Shown in pieces: positions 1-10,639 of a DNA stretch of 64,000 nt (the first letter of the stretch is position 1; every line of letters begins with the position of its first letter). The position numbers and the translations under genes were made by a program. The notes under the pieces were generated by a model. That model was not told where the DNA came from. It did not search any database and worked only from the letters and a program-made list of their open reading frames with translations. Source of the stretch: Cohnella zeiphila. Lineage in GTDB: Bacteria; Bacillota; Bacilli; Paenibacillales; Paenibacillaceae. The stretch covers positions 67,406-131,405 of the forward strand of contig NZ_JACJVO010000001.1 of the NCBI RefSeq assembly GCF_014212055.1, written 5' to 3'.

Positions 1-606
1 TCCCCGGCGTTTATGGGTCCGTATGACGGGTACGGCATGACCAATGTATCTCCGGCAAATATAGGACCGGCAAATGTATCTCCGGCAAATATGGGACCGG
101 CAAATGTATCCCCGGCAAATGTGGGACCGGCAAATGTCAGCTATGGAACGCAAGTATCTCCGGCCAACATGGGTCAGTACATGGGCTATGGCATGCCGCA
201 AGTATCCCCGGCGAACATGAGTCCGTATCATGGTTACGGAACGACGCAGGTCTCGCCGGCAAACATCGGGCCGTCGAAAGTATCTCCTGTCTCCATGGGT
301 CCGTGCGACTGTTACGGTAACCAGGTATCTCCCGCCGCCGCCTATCCGGGAATGCACGGTTACGGGTTCGGCTATCCGGGCGGCATCTCTCCGCTCTCGC
401 TAGGAACGATTCCGCCGCTCGGCGGGCTGGATGACGACTTCCGGGTCTCGGACGAAAAGTCTCAAGACGCCGCTTCCGAAGTATCGGCCGTCCGGGAGGA
501 GAAGCCGGCCAAAAAGCCTGCGGCGAAGGCAAAAATCAAGGCAAAGCCGTCCTCGGGCGGCTCCAGGCCGAGAAGCAAGCAAAGCCTTCCTTGGGTGAAC
601 AGGTAA
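1..606 (+). CDS. C-terminal part of a repeat-rich spore coat (SafA-like) protein, 5' truncated
   Basis: The frame is open to the first base of the window, so only the C-terminal ~200 residues are visible. The first half is degenerate tandem repeats built on VSPANxGP, alternating with tyrosine/glycine segments such as YMGYGMPQ. The last ~45 residues are Lys/Ala/Ser-rich and basic. Such repeats downstream of a LysM domain are typical of Bacillales SafA/ExsA-type coat-assembly proteins. The neighbour bofC, also a sporulation gene, agrees with this. The LysM domain itself would lie upstream of the window and cannot be seen, so the family call is inference. An uncharacterised structural coat protein is the alternative. 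Confidence 0.6.
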   Translation, partial: SPAFMGPYDGYGMTNVSPANIGPANVSPANMGPANVSPANVGPANVSYGTQVSPANMGQYMGYGMPQVSPANMSPYHGYGTTQVSPANIGPSKVSPVSMGPCDCYGNQVSPAAAYPGMHGYGFGYPGGISPLSLGTIPPLGGLDDDFRVSDEKSQDAASEVSAVREEKPAKKPAAKAKIKAKPSSGGSRPRSKQSLPWVNR

Positions 607-669
607 CGATTGCGAATAAGGCCGGAATCCCCGGGTAACAATAGGAAAAAAGCAAAGAAGGGGATTCCG

Positions 670-1380
670 GTGTTCGGATTACGGATCAAAGATCTGAAAA
701 AGCGAATCAAACGATCCAGGCGGCCGGTGTGGTCTCTCGGGATGTGGATCGCCGTCGTGGCGGCCTCCGTCGTCATGGGCTTGATCCTGTCCCGGCAAGC
801 GGTAAATCGATTCGAAGCGGCGTCCGTTCCCGTAACGGACGATTCTTTGCCGACATGGTCGGACAACCTCCCGATCTCTTACGATCCATCCGGTTCGGAG
901 CGAGGCAAGGCGCTGGCCGCCCTGTCGCAATGGAAAGGCGAGGTCGAAATTACGCTGCACCGCGTCTACTTGTGCGGAGAAGAGACGAGGAAGCTGGGGC
1001 GCCACACGACGGCCGAAGCGATGGAATTGCTCAAAGCCCATCGCGATTGGAAAGCGGATTTCGGCGAGGAAGGGGTCGTCCGAATGGAAGAGACGGTGGA
1101 CGACTTTTCGCCGGCGTGCGGCAAAAGCGCTTATGTCGGAATCGATCAGGTCGGCAACGTCTCGCTGTACGACGGACCTCCCCGCAAGGAGAAGGTGCTG
1201 CGCACCTTTTTCCAACTGGACGTGAAGTCCTTGGAGAGCAGCATGTCCAAAGAGAAGCTGAAGGAGCTGGCGGACGGAATCCGGGTGACCGACCGCGACG
1301 AGTTCAACAGCGTGATGTCGACCTTCAGCGATTACGCGAGAGAGAAGACGGCCGAAGCGCTCAAGCCCATCGAGCCGTAA
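670..1380 (+). CDS. bofC: BofC, forespore intercompartmental signalling protein
   Basis: BofC (bypass of forespore C) is exported from the forespore and restrains the SpoIVB protease that triggers pro-SigK processing. This protein has a basic N-terminus, one membrane segment (about residues 23-42) and the family core: VYLCGEETRKLG, AMELLKAHRDW, a DDFSPACG stretch, then GIDQVGNVSLYDGPP and a C-terminal GIRVTDRDEFNSVMSTF. I chose GTG at 670 because AAGAAGGGG lies 6 bases upstream. The frame is also open from a TTG at 610 with no good ribosome site. It is 236 residues long and sits between the SafA-like gene and ruvC, as expected in Bacillales. Confidence 0.88.
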   Translation: MFGLRIKDLKKRIKRSRRPVWSLGMWIAVVAASVVMGLILSRQAVNRFEAASVPVTDDSLPTWSDNLPISYDPSGSERGKALAALSQWKGEVEITLHRVYLCGEETRKLGRHTTAEAMELLKAHRDWKADFGEEGVVRMEETVDDFSPACGKSAYVGIDQVGNVSLYDGPPRKEKVLRTFFQLDVKSLESSMSKEKLKELADGIRVTDRDEFNSVMSTFSDYAREKTAEALKPIEP

Positions 1381-1398
1381 AAATGCAACGATCGGCAG

Positions 1399-1426
1399 GC
1401 GCCTCCCTTCGAGAGATGGGGGGCGC
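1399..1426 (+). terminator. weak hairpin after bofC
   Basis: Arms GCGCCTCCC and GGGGGGCGC pair with one G-U wobble around a 10-base loop. The tail (TTATTGG) is poor in T, so termination is uncertain. Confidence 0.35.
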
Positions 1427-1446
1427 TTATTGGCGTTCGGCTCTTG

Positions 1447-1475
1447 TTCTCATTCCTGCCGACATTTGCTATAAT
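1447..1475 (+). promoter_or_regulatory. SigA promoter of the ruvC operon
   Basis: TTCTCA and TATAAT are separated by 17 bases, and the -10 is extended by TG one base upstream. The start of ruvC is 45 bases downstream. Confidence 0.75.
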
Positions 1476-1519
1476 CTACTTTGTACCTTATCGACCGATA
1501 GAGAGCGGGGACCCCCGAC

Positions 1520-2023
1520 ATGCGGGTTTTGGGCATCGACCCGGGCATTGCGATCATGGGCTTCGGCTTCGTGGACAAGCTCGGGCACCGGGTCGTTCCG
1601 GTTCAATACGGCTGCATCCAGACGGAGGCGAACACGCCGACCGAGAAGCGGCTGGTGCAAATTTACGAAGCTTCGTGCGAGCTGCTGGACCGGTACCAAC
1701 CGGAGACGGTTGCCGTGGAGAAGCTGTTTTTTAACAAAAACGTAACGAACGCGTTCAGCGTCGGACAGGCGAGGGGCGTTCTGCTCCTGGCGGCCGCGCA
1801 GCGGAACATTCCGGTCGGCGAATATACGCCGATGCAGGTCAAGCAGGCGGTCGTCGGTTACGGCGGGGCCGAGAAGAAGCAGGTGCAGGAGATGGTCAAG
1901 CGGCTGCTTCATCTGAGCGCCGTTCCGAAGCCGGACGACGTGGCGGACGCGCTCGCCGTGGCGATCTGCCACGCCCACTCCGTCGGCCTGAACGACAGAA
2001 TGAACGGAGTGACGCGGGCATGA
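1520..2023 (+). CDS. ruvC: Holliday junction resolvase RuvC
   Basis: RuvC is the dimeric endonuclease that cleaves Holliday junctions bound by RuvAB. The protein has 167 residues, normal for the family. It begins with the canonical MRVLGIDPG. The four acidic residues are visible at D7, E67 (VEKLFF), D140 and D143 (KPDDVADALA). The start is fixed by the family N-terminus just after a GAGCGGGGA ribosome site. Its last four bases overlap the ruvA start (ATGA), so ruvC and ruvA are translationally coupled, and ruvB follows. A strong promoter lies directly upstream. Confidence 0.97.
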   Translation: MRVLGIDPGIAIMGFGFVDKLGHRVVPVQYGCIQTEANTPTEKRLVQIYEASCELLDRYQPETVAVEKLFFNKNVTNAFSVGQARGVLLLAAAQRNIPVGEYTPMQVKQAVVGYGGAEKKQVQEMVKRLLHLSAVPKPDDVADALAVAICHAHSVGLNDRMNGVTRA

Positions 2024-2643
2024 TCGATTTTCTTAGAGGGCGCGTCGTACATATCGAGACGGAATATGTCGTGCTGGACGTGCGGGACGTCGGATACCGG
2101 GTATTCGTGCCGAATCCTTACGCGCTGGGCCGAGGGGACGAACCGGTTCAATTGTTCATCCACCACCATGTGCGCGAGGACGCGATTCAGCTGTTCGGCT
2201 TTCCGACCCGGGAGGAACAATCGATGTTCCGCCGGTTGCTGGACGTGAACGGCATCGGGCCGAAAGTGGCGCTCGGCGTACTCGCGGGCGGACGTCCGGA
2301 GGTGGTGGCCGCGGCGATTCAGCACGAGAATCTCGGCTTTCTGACCAAGCTGCCCGGCATCGGCAAGAAGACGGCGCAGCGCATGATTCTCGATCTGAAG
2401 GACAAGCTCGGGCCGGTCGACGCATCGTATGCGGCGGCGCCTTCGTTGCAGCTGACGCTGGAGACGAAGGTCGCCGAAGCGGAAGAATCCAATTGGGCCG
2501 CCGCCCGGGAGGCGCTCTCCGGACTCGGTTACCGGGAATCGGAGCTGGACAAGGCTTGGCATACGATGAAGAAAGAGGTTACCGGAGCGGAATCGCCGGA
2601 TTTCCTGATGAAGAAGGCGCTCCAGCAATTGTTCCAAGGATAA
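2020..2643 (+). CDS. ruvA: Holliday junction branch migration protein RuvA
   Basis: RuvA binds the four-way junction as a tetramer and loads the RuvB motor. The 207 residues show the N-terminal OB-fold, then two helix-hairpin-helix motifs, VNGIGPKVALG (about 76-86) and LPGIGKKTAQRM (111-122). A flexible linker and the C-terminal RuvB-binding domain follow. It overlaps ruvC by four bases and is followed by ruvB after 21 bases containing GGGGAGGGAAGG. Confidence 0.97.
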   Translation: MIDFLRGRVVHIETEYVVLDVRDVGYRVFVPNPYALGRGDEPVQLFIHHHVREDAIQLFGFPTREEQSMFRRLLDVNGIGPKVALGVLAGGRPEVVAAAIQHENLGFLTKLPGIGKKTAQRMILDLKDKLGPVDASYAAAPSLQLTLETKVAEAEESNWAAAREALSGLGYRESELDKAWHTMKKEVTGAESPDFLMKKALQQLFQG

Positions 2644-2664
2644 GGCGGGGAGGGAAGGTTAGCG

Positions 2665-3669
2665 ATGGAAGAGAGAATCGTCACCGCCCAGCTGATGATG
2701 GAGGACCAGGCGGGGGAGTTCAGCTTGCGTCCCCGCTATTTGGCGGAGTACATCGGCCAGGCGCAGGCCAAAGACAATCTGAAAATTTACATCGAAGCGG
2801 CCAAAATGCGGAGCGAGGCGCTCGACCACGTTTTGCTGTACGGTCCTCCGGGGCTCGGCAAGACAACCCTCTCCAACATCATCGCCAATGAGCTGGGCGT
2901 GAATATCCGCACGACGAGCGGGCCGGCGATCGAGCGTCCGGGCGACCTGGCGGCGATTCTGACCAATCTTCAGGAGAACGACGTGCTGTTCATCGACGAG
3001 ATTCACCGGCTGCACCGGACCGTCGAGGAAGTGCTGTACCCGGCGATGGAGGATTACGCGCTCGATTTTATTATCGGCAAGGGGCCGAGCGCCCGTTCCG
3101 TGCGGCTCGATCTGCCGAAGTTCACGCTGATCGGGGCGACGACGCGGGCGGGGCTTCTGTCCGCGCCGCTGCGCGACCGGTTCGGCGTCGTCAGCCGCCT
3201 GGAATTTTATACGGAAGAAGAGCTGTCCTATATCGTCTCGCGTACGTCGGATCTGCTCGGAGTCGGCATCGTCGGCGACGCGTCGCGGGAGATCGCCCGG
3301 CGCTCCCGAGGCACGCCGCGCATCGCCAATCGGCTGCTGAAGCGGGTGCGGGACTACGCCCAGGTGAGGGGCGACGGCATCATTACGGAAGATCTCGCCC
3401 ATGAGGCGATGGAACGGATACAGGTGGACCCGATGGGGCTCGACGCGATCGATCACAAGATGCTGCAGGCGATGATCGCGAATTATCGCGGCGGACCGGT
3501 CGGCGTCGATACGATCGCCGCCTCCATCGGCGAGGAGAGCCAGACGATCGAAGACGTGTACGAACCGTATTTGCTTCAGATCGGCTTCCTTCAGCGAACG
3601 CCGAGAGGCCGGGTCGTGACGCCGACGGCTTACCGCCATCTCGGAATACCGGTGCCCGAGAAGCCGTGA
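2665..3669 (+). CDS. ruvB: Holliday junction branch migration helicase RuvB
   Basis: RuvB is the hexameric AAA+ motor that drives branch migration with RuvA. In 334 residues it shows the N-terminal [11 protein letters not shown] signature, Walker A GPPGLGKT (60-67), Walker B with DEIH (111-114), sensor 1 (GATTRAG), the arginine-finger segment LRDRFG and the C-terminal winged helix ([12 protein letters not shown]). The ribosome site AGGGAAGG lies upstream of the ATG. The last four bases (GTGA) overlap the start of the DCC-family gene downstream. Confidence 0.98.
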   Translation: MEERIVTAQLMMEDQAGEFSLRPRYLAEYIGQAQAKDNLKIYIEAAKMRSEALDHVLLYGPPGLGKTTLSNIIANELGVNIRTTSGPAIERPGDLAAILTNLQENDVLFIDEIHRLHRTVEEVLYPAMEDYALDFIIGKGPSARSVRLDLPKFTLIGATTRAGLLSAPLRDRFGVVSRLEFYTEEELSYIVSRTSDLLGVGIVGDASREIARRSRGTPRIANRLLKRVRDYAQVRGDGIITEDLAHEAMERIQVDPMGLDAIDHKMLQAMIANYRGGPVGVDTIAASIGEESQTIEDVYEPYLLQIGFLQRTPRGRVVTPTAYRHLGIPVPEKP

Positions 3670-4139
3670 GCGGCGGCAGGCGCAACGGTTCGCGCCGATC
3701 ATTCGACGAACAACCGGCGCTGAAGGTCGTCTATGACGGAGAGTGCAATCTTTGCTTGGCGACGGCCGCCAAACTTCGGGCGATCCGCACCGAATCCCGT
3801 CTGGAATGGATTGCGCTGCAGTCGCTGGCATCCGGAGAGACGCCGGCCTGGCCCGCGATCGCGGGCATTCCGCCGGAACGTCTGGCCGCACAGCTTCACG
3901 TGACGGACGAAGCCGGCCGGCTTTACGGCGGACCGGAAGCGGTCATGCGGCTGCTCAAGGACGTTCCGTCGCTGAAGTGGCTCGGAGTCGTCGGTTCATG
4001 GCCCGGGTTCCGGTCGCTTAGCGGCTGGTTGTACCGGCTCATCGCGCGTTATCGATATCAATTATTCGGACGTAAGGACGCCTGCGATAAAGGCGTCTGC
4101 GCCTTGCCGCGCAAGGAACCACCTATTGGAGGGAAATGA
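3666..4139 (+). CDS. DCC-family (DUF393) thiol-disulfide oxidoreductase-like protein
   Basis: The 157-residue protein has the DUF393 signature [13 protein letters not shown] near its N-terminus. The two cysteines of the CNLC motif are the presumed redox pair of this thioredoxin-like family, whose substrate is unknown. A later conserved segment reads [13 protein letters not shown], and the C-terminus is a basic amphipathic region with two further cysteines. It starts with GTG overlapping the ruvB stop, and its stop overlaps the ATG region of the SpoIID-like gene, so it is read in the same transcript. A link to recombination is not implied. Confidence 0.8.
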   Translation: MSGGRRNGSRRSFDEQPALKVVYDGECNLCLATAAKLRAIRTESRLEWIALQSLASGETPAWPAIAGIPPERLAAQLHVTDEAGRLYGGPEAVMRLLKDVPSLKWLGVVGSWPGFRSLSGWLYRLIARYRYQLFGRKDACDKGVCALPRKEPPIGGK

Positions 4140-4141
4140 CG

Positions 4142-6253
4142 ATGATCAAACGGCAAGGATACAAGCTGGCTCGAACGGCGCTCGCGGGCACGTTGCTCGC
4201 GGCGATTGCTCTCGGTCAGACGGGCGCGGCCGGCGCCGTCACGGTGCCGGACCGGATCCGCGTCGCCCTGTTTATCGACCTGGGCAGCCAGTACCAGGCA
4301 TTGACGCCGGCGGTGACGCTCGTCTCGTCGGGAGGGCTGAAGTTCGCCTTGAACGGAGTCGCGCTCGATTCGGCCGAAGCCGGACAATCGGCCCGCTTCG
4401 CCGTGGACGGTTACCGGGCGCTGGTGCTGGAGACCGCCGACCTTGATGCTGCGCTGACGGTGATGAAGAAAGTGCAGGCTTCCTCGAACGCGGTTTTCGT
4501 GACGATGCTGAGCAAGAAGGGCCGGTCCGTCTATCAGGTGACGGAAGGCAATTACGACACGGCGGCGTCGGCGACGGCCGCGCTGGCCAAGTGGACCGGA
4601 GCGGGAGTGGCGGTCGGCGTGCAGACGCTGAGCCAACCGTCCGTACTGGGCCCATGGGCGGTTCAGGCGGGTCCTTATGCGAGCGAAGAGGCGGCCGAGG
4701 CGGCTGCCGGCCAATTCGGCGATGCCGGATTGGACGCGTTTGTGGCGATCAAGCCGACCGGCAAAGCCCCCGCCTACTATGTGAGGATCGGCCAAGCGGT
4801 CGATGCGGGCGCCCTTGCGGACGTTCAGCAGAAGGTCGCAGCCGCGGGCAAGCTGGCATCGGCATCGGACGCAGGCGATCCGTATGTGACGATCCGCCAG
4901 GACATGACGGTGAACGGCGCCGCGAACAAGCCGGTGCCGCTTTATGCGATTCCGTCCGCGGCCGAAACCAAGCTCGCGGTCTCGTCGGCTACCGGCGGCA
5001 TTCAGGTACTGGAACGAAGCAAGCGATCGTACCGGGGCAGCATGGAGATCAGCGTTCTGAACAAGCATCTGGCGCTGGTGAACGAGCTTCCGCTCGACGA
5101 ATATTTGTATTCGGTCGTCGGTTCCGAAGTGATCGGCAGCTGGCCCGCCGAGACGCTGAAGGCGCAAGCGGTCGCCGCCCGTTCCTACGCGCTGTCCCTG
5201 ACGGACGGGTTCAAGATCGCGGACGTCGTCGATACGACGCTCAGCCAGACTTATAACGGCATCGGCGGCGAGAACGATCCGTCGATCGCGGCCGTGAAGG
5301 CGACCGCCGGCGAAGTGATGACCTACCAAGGGAAAATCATCGACGCGGTGTTCTCGTCCAACGCCGGAGGCGTAACGGCCGACAACAAGGCGGAAGTATG
5401 GGGCAACAACGCGCCTTATTTGGCGAGCGCCGCCGTCAGCCCGGACGAGGGGCCGCAGGACGGCAAGCTGGATTGGTACCGCGTCGCGCTGCCCGATGGG
5501 AAGATCGGCTACATTCGCAGCGATCTGCTGACGGACAGCGGTCAGAAAAACGCGGCGGGAATCGAGCTGTATCAGGCGACGGGCAACGACGTGGCGGTTC
5601 GTCCCTCCCCTCAAGTGTCGGAGACGGCCGACCCGATCGACAGGGTCAACGCCGGCGATCAGGTCGTCGTTCTGGAGAAGGTGCCGGAATATACGAACTA
5701 TGCTTGGGTCGAAGGCCCGTTGTCCGCCGCTCAGCTCCAATCGTCCATAAACAAAAAAGCGACATCGAGTAGCCGCATCCAGGGGGATCTGCGAACGCTC
5801 GAAGTGTCCGCCAAAGGACCGTCCGGCCGGGCCACGCAGCTCACGGCCAACGGTTCGCCCGTCGACGTCGGCTATCCCGACAATTTGCGCGGCGCGCTGG
5901 GCGGAATCAAGAGCACGCTGATCGACATCGAGGAGACGGGACGCTACACGGCGATCGGCGCGAACGGCCAGAAGAAAGATTTCGCGGGGGACGCTTCCTC
6001 CGTTCAGATCCTGGGAGCCTCCGGAGACGCTCGCGCGGCAGGCGGCGGCAACCTCTACATACTTGGGGCCAAAGACGAGCTGCGGGCGGCGACGACGGAT
6101 TCGGAATTCATCATCCGCGGCAAAGGGTACGGACACGGTCTCGGCATGTCCCAATGGGGGGCCAAAGGGCTGGCGGACAAAGGGTATGACTATCAATCGA
6201 TTCTGAAATACTACTATAAAGACGTAACGATCGAGAAGGATGGCACGGAATGA
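4142..6253 (+). CDS. secreted SpoIID/LytB-domain protein with a SPOR-like domain
   Basis: A Sec signal peptide (about residues 1-30, ending near GAAGA) is followed by a SPOR-like repeat ([20 protein letters not shown]). The SpoIID domain comes next: [18 protein letters not shown], then [10 protein letters not shown] and [11 protein letters not shown]. The domain is interrupted by an SH3-like insert ([10 protein letters not shown]) and ends with [19 protein letters not shown]. SpoIID-type proteins are lytic transglycosylases acting on stripped glycan strands during engulfment or germination. At ~703 residues it is about twice the size of SpoIID itself, so it is a larger paralogue. I prefer ATG 4142, eight bases after GGAGGG; ATG 4136 is only two bases away. 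The stop overlaps queA. Confidence 0.85.
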   Translation: MIKRQGYKLARTALAGTLLAAIALGQTGAAGAVTVPDRIRVALFIDLGSQYQALTPAVTLVSSGGLKFALNGVALDSAEAGQSARFAVDGYRALVLETADLDAALTVMKKVQASSNAVFVTMLSKKGRSVYQVTEGNYDTAASATAALAKWTGAGVAVGVQTLSQPSVLGPWAVQAGPYASEEAAEAAAGQFGDAGLDAFVAIKPTGKAPAYYVRIGQAVDAGALADVQQKVAAAGKLASASDAGDPYVTIRQDMTVNGAANKPVPLYAIPSAAETKLAVSSATGGIQVLERSKRSYRGSMEISVLNKHLALVNELPLDEYLYSVVGSEVIGSWPAETLKAQAVAARSYALSLTDGFKIADVVDTTLSQTYNGIGGENDPSIAAVKATAGEVMTYQGKIIDAVFSSNAGGVTADNKAEVWGNNAPYLASAAVSPDEGPQDGKLDWYRVALPDGKIGYIRSDLLTDSGQKNAAGIELYQATGNDVAVRPSPQVSETADPIDRVNAGDQVVVLEKVPEYTNYAWVEGPLSAAQLQSSINKKATSSSRIQGDLRTLEVSAKGPSGRATQLTANGSPVDVGYPDNLRGALGGIKSTLIDIEETGRYTAIGANGQKKDFAGDASSVQILGASGDARAAGGGNLYILGAKDELRAATTDSEFIIRGKGYGHGLGMSQWGAKGLADKGYDYQSILKYYYKDVTIEKDGTE

Positions 6254-7302
6254 ACGTAAGCGATTTTGACTTCGACTTGCCGGAGCGGCTGATCGCGCAG
6301 ACGCCGCTCGCGGAGCGGACCGCCTCCAGGCTGCTCGTTCTGCACAAGGACACCGGCGAGACGGAGCATTTGCAGTTTCGCGATCTGATCGGTTTTTTGC
6401 GGCCGGGCGACACGCTGGTGCTGAACGATACCAAGGTCATCCCGGCCCGGCTGTACGGCATCAAGCCGGATACGGGCGCCAAGGTCGAAGTTTTGCTGCT
6501 CAAAAGGCTGGAAGGCGATTCGTGGGAAGCGCTCGTTCGTCCCGGCAAAAAAATTCGCCGGGGAACGCTCCTGCATTTCGGCTCCCAAGAAGGAACGGAA
6601 GCGAAACCTCTTCTCTCCGCGGTCGTAGAAGAGGAAGGAGAGATGGGAGCGAGAACGATCCGGTTCGAGTACGAGGGGATCTTCAACGAGCTGCTCGACC
6701 GGCTGGGCCAGATGCCGCTGCCTCCGTACATCAAGGAGCGGCTGGAAGACCGCGACCGTTACCAGACGGTCTATTCGCGGCATGAAGGGTCGGCTGCGGC
6801 GCCGACGGCGGGGCTTCATTTTACGGAAGATTATTTGAAGCGAATCGAGGAAGCGGGCGTCCGGCTGTGCCGCATTACGCTTCACGTCGGCATCGGAACG
6901 TTCCGGCCCGTGACGGCCGAGGAAGTAACCGAGCATGAGATGCATGCCGAATGGTATTCGGTCAGCGAGGAGAGCGCCGCGCTGCTGAACCGCGCCAAGG
7001 CCGAGGGCGGGCGCATCGTCGCCGTCGGAACGACATCTTCGCGCACGCTGGAGACGATTGGCGAGCGGTTTGAAGGCGCACGGATCGAAGCTTGCAGCGG
7101 CTGGACCGACATTTTCATTTATCCGGGTTATCGCTTCCGTCTTGTCGACGCGCTGCTTACGAACTTCCACCTGCCGCGCTCGACGCTGGTCATGCTCGTC
7201 AGCGCTCTGGCCGGCCGGGAGGCCGTGCTGAACGCGTACCGGGAAGCCGTCGAACGGGAATACCGCTTCTTCAGCTTCGGCGACGCCATGTTCATCGTCT
7301 GA
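6250..7302 (+). CDS. queA: S-adenosylmethionine:tRNA ribosyltransferase-isomerase QueA
   Basis: QueA transfers and isomerises the ribosyl group of SAM onto preQ1 in tRNA to make epoxyqueuosine. The 350-residue protein carries the family landmarks [13 protein letters not shown] at the N-terminus, [13 protein letters not shown], the [13 protein letters not shown] segment, VGIGTFRPV and the C-terminal [16 protein letters not shown]. It overlaps the SpoIID-like gene by four bases. Tgt, which acts one step earlier in the pathway, is encoded 65 bases downstream. Confidence 0.97.
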   Translation: MNVSDFDFDLPERLIAQTPLAERTASRLLVLHKDTGETEHLQFRDLIGFLRPGDTLVLNDTKVIPARLYGIKPDTGAKVEVLLLKRLEGDSWEALVRPGKKIRRGTLLHFGSQEGTEAKPLLSAVVEEEGEMGARTIRFEYEGIFNELLDRLGQMPLPPYIKERLEDRDRYQTVYSRHEGSAAAPTAGLHFTEDYLKRIEEAGVRLCRITLHVGIGTFRPVTAEEVTEHEMHAEWYSVSEESAALLNRAKAEGGRIVAVGTTSSRTLETIGERFEGARIEACSGWTDIFIYPGYRFRLVDALLTNFHLPRSTLVMLVSALAGREAVLNAYREAVEREYRFFSFGDAMFIV

Positions 7303-7364
7303 TCGTCCGGCCTGTTGCCATGAGGACCTGAATCGCGTCACTTTTTTGAGAAAGTGTGGATTGA

Positions 7365-8504
<1,140 letters not shown>

Positions 8505-8528
8505 TTCGTGAAAGGAGGTTATGAATAG

Positions 8529-8888
8529 ATGGGCAGTTATGCGTCATTGATTCCGTTGGTGTTGATGTTCGTCATCTTCTACTTCTTGCTCATTCGGCCG
8601 CAGCAGAGAAAGTCCAAGGATCGCAATTCCATGCTCCGCGCGCTGAAGAAGGGCGATAAAGTGACGACGATCGGCGGGCTTCACGGCACGATCGTCGAAT
8701 TGACCGACGACATCGCCGTACTCAAGGTGAACGACGTGACGAAGCTCACGTTCGACCGGTCGGCGGTCAACAACGTGACGGCTCGCGGCGAGACGAAGAC
8801 GGACAAGCCGGAGAAATCGGGAGCCAAGTCGGAAGCGAAATCCGAAGCGAAAGCTAAGGAAGAGACGTCGACCGAAGCCAGCGTTTGA
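8529..8888 (+). CDS. yajC: preprotein translocase subunit YajC
   Basis: YajC is a small single-span protein associated with SecDF-YidC. The 119-residue product has one N-terminal membrane helix (about 6-23), the signature FLLIRPQQRKSKD, and the GDKVTTIGGLHGTIVEL domain. A charged Lys/Glu/Ala tail is variable in the family. AAAGGAGG precedes the ATG, and a perfect 19-bp terminator follows. In this genome it is separated from secD/secF by about 4.7 kb. Confidence 0.95.
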   Translation: MGSYASLIPLVLMFVIFYFLLIRPQQRKSKDRNSMLRALKKGDKVTTIGGLHGTIVELTDDIAVLKVNDVTKLTFDRSAVNNVTARGETKTDKPEKSGAKSEAKSEAKAKEETSTEASV

Positions 8889-8899
8889 TCGGCAAGCAG

Positions 8900-8939
8900 A
8901 ACAAAGCCCTACCTCCTGAACAGGAGGTAGGGCTTTGTT
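8900..8939 (+). terminator. terminator of the queA-tgt-yajC transcript
   Basis: A perfect 19-bp inverted repeat (AACAAAGCCCTACCTCCTG and its complement, AA between the arms) ends in GCTTTGTTGTG. Its A-rich 5' side also makes it usable from the minus strand. Confidence 0.93.
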
Positions 8940-8956
8940 GTGTTTAAGGCTATATC

Positions 8957-9011
8957 GGGGGCTCCCCCAAAAGGAATCGGAATTCACTTCAGAGCATCAT
9001 GTTACTTTTGG
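8957..9011. repeat. solitary copy of a ~60-bp palindromic repeat
   Basis: Starts GGGGGCTCCCCCAAAAG and ends ACTTTTGG, the same outer sequences as the tandem array at 57631-57824. The middle is more diverged. It lies directly after the 3' end of the PAP2 gene and the yajC terminator. Confidence 0.75.
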
Positions 9012-9012
9012 T

Positions 9013-9882
9013 TTAAGAACCGGTCGATCGGGACGTTGCCGTCAACCATTTGCGTTCGCTCTCGCGCTTTTCTTCCGCCGCTCCGGACGGGCTCCGCGCG
9101 AGCCGATCTCCGATCTTCAATCCGGCCCAGCTGACGAATACGGCCAGGCATAAGCCGCCGATCATATCCGTAAACCAATGGATGCCCAGGTAGAAGATCG
9201 TGAACAGGATGATTGCGGCGTTTGCCGCCGTGAACCAGGCCCAACGCCGATTGCCGGAACGGGCCGCGATCAGGGCCATCGTCACCGAGATGGACGTATG
9301 CAGGCTGGGGAAGCAGTTGTTCAATCCCGACAGCTGGCGGTACTCCGTCTCGAAATTCGGAAACGTCTGCAGAATGAGAAAGTGAATGCTTGGAGAAACG
9401 GACCATGCCTCGTTCACCGGAACGAATAAGAAAAACGGCACGGCGATCAAATAATTCAGCAGAATGGCTACGCTGAATGCGTAGTATAGCCGCAAGTTGC
9501 CGTAGAACGTATAAATGCCGATCGAAGCGACCAGAACGGCTTGCAGCAGGATCAAATAAAAGTAGGAGCTGACGAAGGTCAGCCAATCGGACCGGAGGGC
9601 CCGCTGCAGCGCTCCCTGCCAGCTTCCTTCCCAGCCGCTCAACGCGGAAGTCAAATTGTAATGGACGGGAAGCAGCTCTTCCAGCTTCATCTCGTACTTG
9701 TTCACGAGCAGGATGGCGACCAGCGAGACGAAGACGAACAAATACTTCGGGGAGGCTAGGAGCGACCGCACAAAGACGTAAGCGGGAGCGAGAGGCTGTC
9801 TGCCGGTTCCATACCAGAGCAGAGCCGCCACCGTAACGAGAGTGTAGCCCGTAACGGATATCATCGAATGGAATACGGCCAC
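9013..9882 (-). CDS. PAP2-family membrane phosphatase (Aur1/Ipt1-like)
   Basis: This polytopic membrane protein has the PAP2_3 motifs CFPSLHTSISVTMAL and GIHWFTDMIGG, whose His and Asp residues form the phosphatase active site. Family members hydrolyse lipid phosphates or transfer phospho-head-groups; the substrate here is unknown. I see about six hydrophobic segments. The preferred start is GTG at 9882, nine bases after AGGAGG. The frame extends six codons further to an ATG whose own upstream region lacks a ribosome site. It is transcribed toward yajC. Confidence 0.85.
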   Translation of the reverse strand: MAVFHSMISVTGYTLVTVAALLWYGTGRQPLAPAYVFVRSLLASPKYLFVFVSLVAILLVNKYEMKLEELLPVHYNLTSALSGWEGSWQGALQRALRSDWLTFVSSYFYLILLQAVLVASIGIYTFYGNLRLYYAFSVAILLNYLIAVPFFLFVPVNEAWSVSPSIHFLILQTFPNFETEYRQLSGLNNCFPSLHTSISVTMALIAARSGNRRWAWFTAANAAIILFTIFYLGIHWFTDMIGGLCLAVFVSWAGLKIGDRLARSPSGAAEEKRESERKWLTATSRSTGS

Positions 9883-9967
9883 AAGTGCGATCCTCCTCAT
9901 TTTTTCCCGCTGATCGAAGCACCGTCCTAGTATATCATAATTTGTATTAGAAAACCCAAAGTGGGGG

Positions 9968-10375
9968 TTATTTCCTCCTGGCCTGCCCGCCGCCCGTATT
10001 CACTCCCAGCATGCCGCCGAAGGCGCCTGCGGCCGCCGCGATTCCGAGCAGCAGCGCGATGCGGGGCGTCCAGCCGATGTCATGGGCCAGAAAGCTGGAG
10101 ATCAGCACGAGAATCGCATACGTCAATCCGATTCCGAGACCGATGGACCATCCTTTGTGTCCGGCGCGGCGAGCCGAGACAAAGCCTCCGCAGCAGGACG
10201 CGAACCCGTGAATGCCGAATACCCAGGGCACGGTGTCGGCCTCGGCCATCGACGTTCCGTAAAGCATGAGGGACAGAACGATCGTGCCGATCGCCAGCCA
10301 AATGACGGACCACAAAATGCCGGACAGCAAAGGGGAAGCGATACGAAATCCGGTTACGGGGGCAACGGGCTTCAT
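9968..10375 (-). CDS. TIGR04086-family membrane protein (YrzE-like)
   Basis: The 135-residue protein has four predicted membrane segments and the family features WVFGIHGFASCCGGFVSARRAG and KGWSIGLGIGLTYAI. No biochemical function is known for the family. In Bacillus it lies in the same tgt-yajC-yrzE-yrbG-spoVB neighbourhood, which supports the assignment. AAAGGAG lies upstream of the ATG. Confidence 0.85.
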   Translation of the reverse strand: MKPVAPVTGFRIASPLLSGILWSVIWLAIGTIVLSLMLYGTSMAEADTVPWVFGIHGFASCCGGFVSARRAGHKGWSIGLGIGLTYAILVLISSFLAHDIGWTPRIALLLGIAAAAGAFGGMLGVNTGGGQARRK

Positions 10376-10639
10376 TGAAGGAACACGCTCCTTTGTTCGC
10401 AGGGTTTGTATCAGCCTATGGCGAAACCCCGCAAGCTAGTACATAAATCGGGGACGGGCCGCCTTCCCGGGCCTGGATGCCATATTTTCCACAGGAGCGA
10501 GGCGGTATGAGCTTCCGGGACCGGGGTGACACTACAAGGCGCGGCTTTCTTGCGGGTGCATGAGTACAGGAAAGGGATCGCGGTCCCGTTCGCTGTTATC
10601 CCGCCGGAAGCGCCTTAAGCGACAGAGGAGGGGCCGATA

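Noticed and set aside
46..330. possible CRISPR-like repeats at the window start
   Set aside because: The repeats are adjacent, in phase with codons and without unique spacers; they encode protein repeats.
4058..6196. 712-codon open frame on the minus strand
   Set aside because: It is antisense to the well-supported SpoIID-like gene, is Arg-rich without any recognisable motif, and reflects the high GC third positions of the real frame.
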